This document shows, in pieces, positions 18,814 through 27,027 of a DNA stretch of 32,684 nt. The number at the start of each line of letters is the position of its first letter. Positions within the stretch are counted from its first letter, which is position 1. A model generated the notes under the pieces. It did not search any database, was not told the DNA's origin, and was given only the letters and a program-made list of their open reading frames with translations. Made by a program: the position numbers and the translations under genes. The DNA lies in NCBI GenBank assembly GCA_937862865.1, contig CALMFJ010000002.1, forward strand, positions 1-32,684, written 5' to 3'. This DNA is from an uncultured Pseudomonadota bacterium (GTDB lineage Bacteria > Desulfobacterota > Syntrophorhabdia > Syntrophorhabdales > Syntrophorhabdaceae).

Positions 18814-20910
18814 GTGGCGAAAAAAAAGCATCGTCTGCGCAACATCGCGTTACTGTCCGCGGTGTCCTTTGCCATCGCCGCGGCCATGTTCCTTTTTGAC
18901 CTCCTCGCGGCCTACGAGAACAAATCGTTTGACCTTTTTTCGCGGTACTTGAACCCCGAAAGGGGGTCCGACCGCGTGGTCATTATCGAGATCGACCAGC
19001 AATCCATCGATGCGCTGAGCGCCGAGAACATCACCTGGCCCTGGCCCCGGCAGGTCTACGCTCCGATTATAGAGTTCGTCTCACGTGCCGACGCCCTCTT
19101 CGTCGATATCCTGTACACCGAACCTTCATCGTACGGCGAGGAGGACGACAGGATACTCGGCGACGCTATAGCGAAGGCATCGAATGTCTATCTGCCTTTT
19201 TTCCTCTCGATGAACGAGAAGCCCCTGGGGCCCGAAGACATCGCGTACCTGAAACGTTTTGCTTTACCGGGAGAGATCCCTGCGGGTGCCGCCTACCGGT
19301 CCGCAGTGATCCCCATAAGCCGGATAAGGACGGGCGTCAAGGGAGCGGGGAATGTCGCAATCTCACCTGACACCGACGGGGTGTACCGGAGGGTCCCGGT
19401 TACCTTTCGGCTCACGGATATGACGCTGCCGAACCTCGTCTTCTCTTCGTTCATCAATACGGGCGCCTGCACGGTGGCATCCAGCAGGCTGATGCTCGGG
19501 AAGCGTCCCCTCCCGCTCACCGAAGGGAAACTGCTCCTGCGTTTCCCAAGCGGCAGAAGCCCTTACCGGGCCATACCCGTGATCGACATACTCGAGGCGT
19601 ACCGCGCGGGAAGGAAGACGGGTATTACACCCGATGAGTTCAAGGGAAAGGTGGTCTTTCTCGGGATGACCGCCCCGGGGCTTCTCGACCTCAAGGCAAC
19701 GCCCACAATGCCGGTATCCACAGGGGTCCACATCAACGCGGCGATGTTCGAGAACCTCGAATCCGGGACGTTCATGCGCCCGGTCCCTTACACGGTTGTC
19801 CTTGCTGTGATGCTGTTCATCTGTATCTTCATCACGTCCGTTGTCATCAACTACCACACGATAGGCAAGAACCTGTCTGCCTTCTTCGGGGCGTTCGTCA
19901 TTGTCATCGGCGTTGCGGCGCTGTTGTTTTCAAGTCTGTATTACCTGCCGACGACATACCTCATGATAACCGCCATCGCGAGCTTTCTCCTTGCCGCTGC
20001 TTTCAGCTATGCGGTTGAGGGAAGGGAGCGGATGTTTATAAAAAGGACGTTTTCCCAGTATATGGACAAGACCATCGTCGACTATGTCCTTCAAAACCCC
20101 GAGATCGTCAAGCCTGGCGGCAAGAAGGCCCGCGTTACCGTCCTTTTTGCGGACATAGCGGGATTCACGACCATTTCCGAACAGAATACGCCCGAAGATA
20201 CAGCCCTCATGCTTCACAGGGTCCTCAATGAGCTTACCGAGGTCGTCATCGAGGAGAAAGGGGTCGTCGACAAATATATCGGGGACTGTATCATGGCATT
20301 CTGGGGAACGCCGCTCGCGCTGCCGGAGGATGAAGTCAACGCCTGCCGCGCTGCGCTGCGCTTTATCGAGGCAATTTACGGAATAAACGCCGTTTTTGCC
20401 CTGGAGGGGATCTCCCCGATAGCGATTCGGGTGGGGCTCCACACGGGAGATGCTATCGCCGGCAACATGGGCAGTATGCGCCTCTTTGATTTTACTGTCG
20501 TCGGCGATACGGTCAATCTTGCATCGCGGCTGGAGTCGGTGAACAAAGTGTTCGGTACGCGTGTTATAACAAGCGATCCGACGCTTGCGGGAACGCACGG
20601 GCTTTTCCTCACGCGCAGCCTCGGACCTATCGAGGTCAAGGGGAAATCCGAACCTGTCGTTATTTATGAACTCATGTCCGTTCAAGCCGATGCAACCTCC
20701 TCGGATGTGAGGAAGGCCGCGCTGTACACGGAGGCCTTTGCCCTCTACAGGGATGGAAAGTTCACAGAGGCCATACATCATTTCGAAACCGTGCTTTCCG
20801 AATTTCCCGATGACGGCCCGTCGCTTTTCTACAGGAAAAGGGCTGAAAACCTCAAAGGTGCTTTTCCTTTGACAAAAAACTGGGATATTATTAAAATGAC
20901 GGAAAAATGA
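18814..20910 (+). CDS. CHASE2-domain class III adenylate cyclase
   Basis: GTG start; N-terminal TM + CHASE2-like ectodomain (DRVVIIEIDQQSIDAL...WPWPRQVYAPIIEFV...FVDILYTEPS), 3 TM helices, then FADIAGFTTISEQ..VDKYIGDCIMAFWG..HTGDAIAGNMGS..DFTVVGDTVNLASRLE cyclase motifs; K and T consistent with ATP preference. Confidence 0.93.
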   Translation: MAKKKHRLRNIALLSAVSFAIAAAMFLFDLLAAYENKSFDLFSRYLNPERGSDRVVIIEIDQQSIDALSAENITWPWPRQVYAPIIEFVSRADALFVDILYTEPSSYGEEDDRILGDAIAKASNVYLPFFLSMNEKPLGPEDIAYLKRFALPGEIPAGAAYRSAVIPISRIRTGVKGAGNVAISPDTDGVYRRVPVTFRLTDMTLPNLVFSSFINTGACTVASSRLMLGKRPLPLTEGKLLLRFPSGRSPYRAIPVIDILEAYRAGRKTGITPDEFKGKVVFLGMTAPGLLDLKATPTMPVSTGVHINAAMFENLESGTFMRPVPYTVVLAVMLFICIFITSVVINYHTIGKNLSAFFGAFVIVIGVAALLFSSLYYLPTTYLMITAIASFLLAAAFSYAVEGRERMFIKRTFSQYMDKTIVDYVLQNPEIVKPGGKKARVTVLFADIAGFTTISEQNTPEDTALMLHRVLNELTEVVIEEKGVVDKYIGDCIMAFWGTPLALPEDEVNACRAALRFIEAIYGINAVFALEGISPIAIRVGLHTGDAIAGNMGSMRLFDFTVVGDTVNLASRLESVNKVFGTRVITSDPTLAGTHGLFLTRSLGPIEVKGKSEPVVIYELMSVQADATSSDVRKAALYTEAFALYRDGKFTEAIHHFETVLSEFPDDGPSLFYRKRAENLKGAFPLTKNWDIIKMTEK

Positions 20911-21368
20911 AGAGAACCCTAACATTTTCGACTATTTTTGTATTTGTTGCGTTGAGCGTGCTTGCTGAGACCGTGACCGTGATCACCAGGGACAATGCCA
21001 TCCGTGAATACGCGAAGTTCTTCGCCCCGGTCAAGGCGAATGTCCGGTACAACGACAGGCTTGAGGTCCTGGCGACCCAGGGTGACTGGTATAAGGTCAA
21101 GTACGGCCCGTCGATCGGATACATCCATAAGAGCGCCGTGGAACAAAGGGTAGCCGCAATGTCCGCATCGTACCCGGGCAAGAGGTCTTCCGTAAGCCAG
21201 AGCGAGGCCGCGCTTGCCGGAAAGGGGTTCAATCCCCAGGTCGAAGCGTCGTATAAGAACCAGCACCCGGAGATGAAGTTTTATCTGGTGGACAGTATCG
21301 AACGTTACGTGGTCCCGGACCGTGAGGTAGCCCAGTTCATAACAAACGGGGGGTTGCGGCAGCCATGA
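20907..21368 (+). CDS. Exported SH3-domain-like protein
   Basis: Signal peptide MKRTLTFSTIFVFVALSVLAE; VTRDNAIREYAKFFAPVKANVRYNDRLEVLATQGDWYKVKYGPSIGYIHKSAV is bacterial SH3-like; ATGA overlap with the upstream gene. Confidence 0.8.
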   Translation: MKRTLTFSTIFVFVALSVLAETVTVITRDNAIREYAKFFAPVKANVRYNDRLEVLATQGDWYKVKYGPSIGYIHKSAVEQRVAAMSASYPGKRSSVSQSEAALAGKGFNPQVEASYKNQHPEMKFYLVDSIERYVVPDREVAQFITNGGLRQP

Positions 21369-22240
21369 TGAGGAAATTGAGCCTGTTCCCCGCCGTGTTT
21401 GTCATGCTCGCCCTGTTCGCTTCGTGCGATACGACCGGCTTCGGGAACATCTCGCAGCATATCGGGACGGCTATGACCGCCGTCGACGCCACCTCAAGCG
21501 CCGCCCGCCCGATCTCGGAAGAAGAGGAATACTATGTCGGGCGTGCCGTAGCGGCCAAAATACTCGGCACTTACAAGCTGTCGACCGACGCGCACCTGAC
21601 CCGGTATGTCAACCTGATCGGCAGAACGGTCGCGCTCGGCTCGGACAAACCGTACACGTATGGCGGCTATCATTTCGCAGTCCTCGATACGCCGGAGATA
21701 AACGCCTTCGCCGCACCCGGCGGGACCATCTTCATCACCGCGGGCATGGTCCGGACAACAGCGAACGAGGATGAGCTCGCTGCGGTCCTTGCCCACGAGG
21801 TCGCTCATATCGGCAAGCGCGACGGCATCGCTGCGATCAAGAGCGCACGGTGGACACAGGCCCTGACGCTCATCGGGACGACTGCCGCCAAGAATTACAC
21901 GTCATCGGAGATATCCCAGCTGGTAAGTATTTTTGAAGGAAGCATCGACGATGTCTTCAAGACTCTCGTCGTGAACGGGTACGGCCGGTCCCAGGAATAC
22001 GCCGCCGATGAAACGGCAGTTATGACACTCGCCAGATGCGGGTATGATCCGAAGGCCCTGGTCTCCTTTCTCAAACGCCTCGAGCAGCGGGGGAAATCGT
22101 CCGGCGGGGGGATCATGCAGACACACCCCGGCACCGCAGACAGGATAGACAACATCTCCGGGAAGATTCCGGCGACGGGCGCCATCCATCCCAGGGCGAT
22201 CGAGGCCCGCACCGCGCGGTACAACCAGAGCGTGCGATAA
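21365..22240 (+). CDS. M48 family metalloprotease (lipoprotein)
   Basis: Lipobox LFASC; HEVAHIGKRDG (HExxH), EYAADETAVMTLARCGYDP third ligand region; ATGA overlap with the upstream gene. Confidence 0.92.
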   Translation: MMRKLSLFPAVFVMLALFASCDTTGFGNISQHIGTAMTAVDATSSAARPISEEEEYYVGRAVAAKILGTYKLSTDAHLTRYVNLIGRTVALGSDKPYTYGGYHFAVLDTPEINAFAAPGGTIFITAGMVRTTANEDELAAVLAHEVAHIGKRDGIAAIKSARWTQALTLIGTTAAKNYTSSEISQLVSIFEGSIDDVFKTLVVNGYGRSQEYAADETAVMTLARCGYDPKALVSFLKRLEQRGKSSGGGIMQTHPGTADRIDNISGKIPATGAIHPRAIEARTARYNQSVR

Positions 22241-22280
22241 TCTTACAGCTTTCTTCTTAAATCGCTTCGAGGAGTTCCGG

Positions 22281-23696
22281 GTGCAAAAACTCTTTTTTTT
22301 CATTCTCTTCCTGATGGTCCCGGCCGCACTTTTCGGGGCCGCCGCCCAGTGCCCGCGCTACAGCGTCATGATGGAAGGCACGACGGTATTCATGGGCGTC
22401 TCCTACACGGAACGGGTATCAGCCCACAAGGTGGGGGCTGGCGCAGGCTACAACGGCCGCTGGAAGGTCGATCTTTTCGAGCAGGTGATAACATATCCCC
22501 GGCCGGTCGGAATGCCCATCTCCACCGATGATATCCACGATCTCGGCAACGGGGTCACGATGCGTTCCGTTTGCGTCTGCACGGGCAACAACATCATTAC
22601 CTGCCGCAGCACATCAAACACGATGTTCCTCGAGGTCATCAACAACCAGGTGCGCATGGAACGCACCGTACCGTGGCACGGAAAGGTGACGGGAAACACA
22701 ATGTCCTGGAAGTTTGACCTTGCGAGCCCGACCGAACCTGTTGTAACGGGGACTATCGCCGAGGCGCCGAAGGAACCCGTTGAGCTCACTATAATCGAGC
22801 CGAAAGACAGGGCCCGCTACGTCTATGGGATCTTGAACCCGACACTGGAATTGAAACTTGAAGCAAAGACCAAACCGGAGCATTATGCCGATTCGGTGGA
22901 ATGGACCATCCCTGCAATGAACGGGGTCACGCGCACCATTCTTCAAGGGGCCCCGACAGGCCGGAAGCTTGATGTCATCTATAAGAATTTGCCGAAAGAC
23001 AACGATCAGTTCGGAAAGAAAAAGGTGACTGCCACGCTCAAGGTGGGGTCATGTACCGCCACTGAAACCCGCGAGGTCAGGTTTTTCTTCCCGAGAGATG
23101 CGAAGAACAACCCCGGTGGTGAATACTACAACTGGTTTTATTACTGGAAGCAGACGCCTGCTGCAAAACCCTTTGGACAAACGATCAATATCGAGTTCGG
23201 AGGAACGCAGTTCGATGTATGCAAGGACTTTCACGTCCCGGCGATGTTCAAACCGGCCTATATGTACAAGACGATCCACATCTGCGACCTCACCGCGAAG
23301 CTCGATAACGCCTTTGCAATGACCTTTCCATCGGTAAAACGCAGCGTGCCAAAGACGGTAACGGTAAAAGAGTACAGAACGACACGCCATATCGATACAT
23401 TCGCGGTCATAGTCCGCCACGAATATATCCATTTCAGCGCCTATCACAACTGGCGCCAGGGAAAGACCATGGCGCAGATGGAGGCGCAGGACAAAGACCT
23501 CGACGGCATTCCCGACCATCTCGAACCCGGCATGGAGTTCGACCCGGACAAATTCCAGACATACTGGGGCTGGGACCCGCAATGGAAGAAGATCGGGGGA
23601 GATGAAGAATTCCTCGCATACGAGGCGATGTACGATTATAAAGACGGCACGTACGACGCCTACGACTGGGCAAAACCGGGGAAAAACTGGCCTTAA
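22281..23696 (+). CDS. Secreted protein with HExxH metallopeptidase-like motif, family not recognised
   Basis: GTG start after GAGGAGTT; signal peptide ending FGAAA; IVRHEYIHFSAYHNW, DKDLDGIPD Ca-binding-like loop, GGDEEFLAYEAMYD C-terminal Glu motif. Confidence 0.7.
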   Translation: MQKLFFFILFLMVPAALFGAAAQCPRYSVMMEGTTVFMGVSYTERVSAHKVGAGAGYNGRWKVDLFEQVITYPRPVGMPISTDDIHDLGNGVTMRSVCVCTGNNIITCRSTSNTMFLEVINNQVRMERTVPWHGKVTGNTMSWKFDLASPTEPVVTGTIAEAPKEPVELTIIEPKDRARYVYGILNPTLELKLEAKTKPEHYADSVEWTIPAMNGVTRTILQGAPTGRKLDVIYKNLPKDNDQFGKKKVTATLKVGSCTATETREVRFFFPRDAKNNPGGEYYNWFYYWKQTPAAKPFGQTINIEFGGTQFDVCKDFHVPAMFKPAYMYKTIHICDLTAKLDNAFAMTFPSVKRSVPKTVTVKEYRTTRHIDTFAVIVRHEYIHFSAYHNWRQGKTMAQMEAQDKDLDGIPDHLEPGMEFDPDKFQTYWGWDPQWKKIGGDEEFLAYEAMYDYKDGTYDAYDWAKPGKNWP

Positions 23697-23811
23697 GTCC
23701 CGCGCCGGGCCCCGCATATCCCTTACTTTCCGGTGTCAAATAATCCTATCTATTTAACGGGAAATTCCGTACACTAATTGCCGATAAAATTTTTACGAGA
23801 GGAAAGCGTAC

Positions 23812-24564
23812 GTGGATAAGCTTTCAGACAAGAAATACCCTTCCGTACGGGACATCACCGACACAGAACGGATCAGCATGGTCAAAGAGATGTTTGCGAC
23901 CGTCACGAAAAAATATGACTTTCTCAATCATTTCCTGAGCCTGAGGCGCGATGTCGCGTGGCGCCGGTTCACGTGCAAAAAGATGAAGTTCAGCGGCGCG
24001 GGCCGGCTGCTTGACATCGCATGCGGCACCGGTGATCTTTCTCTCGAAGCGGCGAAGAAGCATAGCAATGTCGATATCACGGGCATTGATTTCGTTTATG
24101 AAATGCTCGAGGTCGGGAAAAAAAAGATCGGGCATAAGGGCCTTGGGCGCCGCATTACCCTCATGCAGGCGGATGCCATGGAGCTTCCGTTCCGGGACAA
24201 CTCATTCGACGTTGCCGCCGTTGCCTTCGGCGTCAGGAACATGCCGGACAGGGAAAAAGCCCTTCAGGAGATGCTCCGGGTCGTGGTTCCGGGAGGCTCC
24301 GTCATGGTGCTGGAGATGACCTTTATCCGGAACCGTATGTTTAAGATAATATACCACATCTATCTGAATTATCTCCTTCCCCGCCTTGCGAAATACTTCT
24401 CGCCCAATCCGGCCGCATATCATTACCTGGCCGATTCCATCATGAACTTCCCGAACCCCGACGCCTTCGCCGCTATGATGGAGGCAGCGGGAATGGTCGA
24501 TGTCAGAAAATACCCGCTCACCTTCGGCGTGACGTATCTGCATACGGGCACGAAACCTCGGTAA
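23812..24564 (+). CDS. ubiE: Demethylmenaquinone/ubiquinone methyltransferase UbiE/MenG
   Basis: VKEMFATVTKKYDFLNHFLSLRRDVAWRR, LLDIACGTGDLSLE SAM motif, AFGVRNMPDREKALQEMLRVVVPGG. Confidence 0.95.
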   Translation: MDKLSDKKYPSVRDITDTERISMVKEMFATVTKKYDFLNHFLSLRRDVAWRRFTCKKMKFSGAGRLLDIACGTGDLSLEAAKKHSNVDITGIDFVYEMLEVGKKKIGHKGLGRRITLMQADAMELPFRDNSFDVAAVAFGVRNMPDREKALQEMLRVVVPGGSVMVLEMTFIRNRMFKIIYHIYLNYLLPRLAKYFSPNPAAYHYLADSIMNFPNPDAFAAMMEAAGMVDVRKYPLTFGVTYLHTGTKPR

Positions 24565-24571
24565 AGAATAC

Positions 24572-24630
24572 GGGCTATAGGCGATGGGCGATAAGGAAGC
24601 GCCCGGATGATGGGTGATGGGAAACCCGGG
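24572..24630. repeat. Short degenerate tandem repeat (GGCTATAGGCGATGGGCGATAAGG ... GATGATGGGTGATGGG)
   Basis: GGCGATGG/GGCGATAAGG and GATGATGGGTGATGGG units in the ubiE 3' intergenic region. Confidence 0.5.
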
Positions 24631-24658
24631 GTGAGAGTCCCGTTGCCTATTACCTGCT

Positions 24659-24943
24659 TTATCTCCAATGCGGCGGCAGCTTCCTGTTGCATTCATTGCC
24701 GGATGCTTTACACGTCTCGATTCCCCCGTCCGACGCGCATTTCCACTTGCACATTGTACCGGATGAGCTGTCGTTGTATGTGCCCGACAGGCCCGACCGG
24801 GCAACGGAGACGATGCGCTGGCAGACCAGGCCGCCCGATGCATCCCTGCCGCATCTATATGACTGTTGAGCAGCGCCTGCCGACGATGCCATGATTACAA
24901 CAAGGCCTGCAAAAATAAGGGCCCATAGATGAAAACGTTTCAC
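24659..24943 (-). CDS. Small secreted cysteine-rich protein (94 aa, six Cys in the mature part)
   Basis: GTG start with GGGGAGGAAGC SD; signal peptide MKRFHLWALIFAGLVVIMASSAGA|A; six Cys. Confidence 0.65.
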   Translation of the reverse strand: MKRFHLWALIFAGLVVIMASSAGAAQQSYRCGRDASGGLVCQRIVSVARSGLSGTYNDSSSGTMCKWKCASDGGIETCKASGNECNRKLPPHWR

Positions 24944-25048
24944 GCTTCCTCCCCTTCAGAATTTCCACCGTATTGTTTTGCAATAAGTGTTCCACGTGAG
25001 AAAGCGTAATTGACACGCCCGGGGCGAAATGATATAAGCGTTTGAAAT

Positions 25049-25687
25049 ATGGAACATTCCCCTTCCTCCGGCAACAATTTTATCATGACGACGTACCGCA
25101 TCGAGAACCTCTCCGACTCTATTTTTGCCTTTTCCATGACACTCCTTGTCATGAATTTCACCTTCCCTGCCGGAGGGTTCCTGGTCAGCGACAGGCAGGT
25201 GACAGAGTTTTTCCTGAAAGAGATCTACAAATTCGACCGCTACGTCCTGACGTTTATCCTGCTCGCTATTTTTTGGATCAACCACCACCAGCAGTTCCAT
25301 CACATCAAGCGCACCGATCGCCGTTTTCTCTGGATACAGATTGCAATACTTCTCTTCATTGTCATGGTGCCCTTTACCGCGGCATGGATGAGCGCATACA
25401 GCAACCTTCACATGACAAATCTCGTGTTCGACGCGAACCTTTTCATCCTCGGTTTTTTGTTCCTGGTAAGCTGGGTCTACGCCACGCACAAACGGAGGCT
25501 CGTGGAGGACAACCTGGACCGCCGGTTCGTCCGCCACGGCGTGATGCGGTCAATTATAAGCTGTTTTTCCGCCCTGGTCGCAATAGTTCTGGCCTGTTTT
25601 CATCCCGGGTGGAGCAACTATGCTTTTATTCTTACGCCGGTCCTGATGATGGTCGTGCCCCTCGATAAAAAGCGGCCGGCATCGTAG
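25049..25687 (+). CDS. TMEM175/DUF1211-like membrane protein
   Basis: RIENLSDSIFAFSMTLLVMNF resembles the RxxxFSDxIFAxxxTLLV signature; FWINHHQQFHHIKRTDRRFLW; multiple TM helices. Confidence 0.8.
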   Translation: MEHSPSSGNNFIMTTYRIENLSDSIFAFSMTLLVMNFTFPAGGFLVSDRQVTEFFLKEIYKFDRYVLTFILLAIFWINHHQQFHHIKRTDRRFLWIQIAILLFIVMVPFTAAWMSAYSNLHMTNLVFDANLFILGFLFLVSWVYATHKRRLVEDNLDRRFVRHGVMRSIISCFSALVAIVLACFHPGWSNYAFILTPVLMMVVPLDKKRPAS

Positions 25688-25740
25688 CCAAGCAGGAAAC
25701 GTTTCCCGAGGCCGTGTACCGGCGGGCGCAGCAGAACCGG

Positions 25741-26913
25741 TCATTGAGCGGCGTCCCGGGTTTTCCCCCTGCCCCCCATAAAACCGTATCCCGTGCCGAT
25801 CGCATCACACGCTATGTGATAGCTGCGCATGAGAAAGACCATCGCCGGTATTGCAATCACCGCAGGAGCCACGACAATAGCGACAAACAAACGGTAAATG
25901 AACCCGTACATTTCGCCTGCAACGGTGAAGACATCCAGGCTTCCGAGGGCCGCCGTGTCACTCGCAAGATACGCTTCGACCATGTTCGCCATGGCGGAGC
26001 CATCCGTGCACAGGCTAAAAGCTGATGTCAGGACGCTGAGGATGTTGACGGCAACGACCGGGGTCAGGGCAATGGCGAAGGCCCTGACGATATTCTCGAA
26101 AAACACTTCTCTGCGGGCATCGAAGGCCATATTGACAACCGAAAAAGGGAACGTGACGCAAAATACGGATGCCCGCACGGCGGCGCTTATGATAACGCCC
26201 GTAAAGGTGAACAGGAGCAGCGTATAAAAGATAAAACCGGAGATAGCCCCGATGTTGTCGGTGGTCAGATCCTTTACGATCTGCAGGATGCTGATCATGT
26301 TCCGGGCGTCTATATTGACGCCGATCCCGCAGGTGATCACGGCCATATACTCCGATACCGTATAGCTGACAGCCATCAAGAACCCGCCAAGGGCGGTATT
26401 GAAAAAGGCAAGACAGGCAAGCGGCGGTATCACCGGCAGAAGAAAGATCAATTGGGCGAGGCGCACCCTGATCGCATCAGTCCATTTTATGCTCTGTCCG
26501 GCAAGCGGGGACGCCTCTTTAACGGCTATCAACTGCCCGGACAGCTCAAGCGACCCGGAACTGCTCTTGAGCTCTTCTTTTATTGTTGCCAGGTTTTCAA
26601 ATACGGCGTCATTCCCCATCTGCTCGAAACCGGCCGATATCACGATCCTGGGAAACGCCCCGATGAAGGTTCCCGGTTTGCCGTCAACCCCTGCGAGGTA
26701 GGGGACCGGTGTGCATAATGACGCGATGATCATGAACTTGCTCCCCTGGTCCTTCAGGTAGGGGACGATATTCTCCCATCCCCTCTTATAGGCTGTGAAG
26801 ATAACGCGGGAAGAGCCCATTACAAACGCAATCGCGGTGACGATGGCAGCTACCTGCTGCTCCACCTGGGAAACGAGGCCTGCAGTTTGCACGAGAAGAT
26901 CTGTCGGGTCCAT
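25741..26913 (-). CDS. Multi-pass membrane protein, weakly TrbL/VirB6-like
   Basis: About 6 hydrophobic segments with a central soluble loop; no clear family motif; ATG with GAGGTG SD. Confidence 0.5.
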   Translation of the reverse strand: MDPTDLLVQTAGLVSQVEQQVAAIVTAIAFVMGSSRVIFTAYKRGWENIVPYLKDQGSKFMIIASLCTPVPYLAGVDGKPGTFIGAFPRIVISAGFEQMGNDAVFENLATIKEELKSSSGSLELSGQLIAVKEASPLAGQSIKWTDAIRVRLAQLIFLLPVIPPLACLAFFNTALGGFLMAVSYTVSEYMAVITCGIGVNIDARNMISILQIVKDLTTDNIGAISGFIFYTLLLFTFTGVIISAAVRASVFCVTFPFSVVNMAFDARREVFFENIVRAFAIALTPVVAVNILSVLTSAFSLCTDGSAMANMVEAYLASDTAALGSLDVFTVAGEMYGFIYRLFVAIVVAPAVIAIPAMVFLMRSYHIACDAIGTGYGFMGGRGKTRDAAQ

Positions 26914-26969
26914 AGCACCTCATTACGATACGGGGACAGCCGTTCGTAAGATGATATAGCATGATAACG

Positions 26970-26999
26970 AAAAAAAGGCCGGGCGAATTACCCCGGCCT
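26970..26999 (-). terminator. Rho-independent terminator
   Basis: Minus strand AGGCCGGGGTAATTCGCCCGGCCTTTTTTT: 8-bp GC-rich stem followed by a U-tract, 3' of the 27028-29700 gene. Confidence 0.88.
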
Positions 27000-27027
27000 C
27001 GCGGTTTTTCTGTGATCGAACGAAGGA

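Noticed and set aside
19930-20925. 331-aa minus ORF
   Set aside because: Antisense shadow of the cyclase gene.
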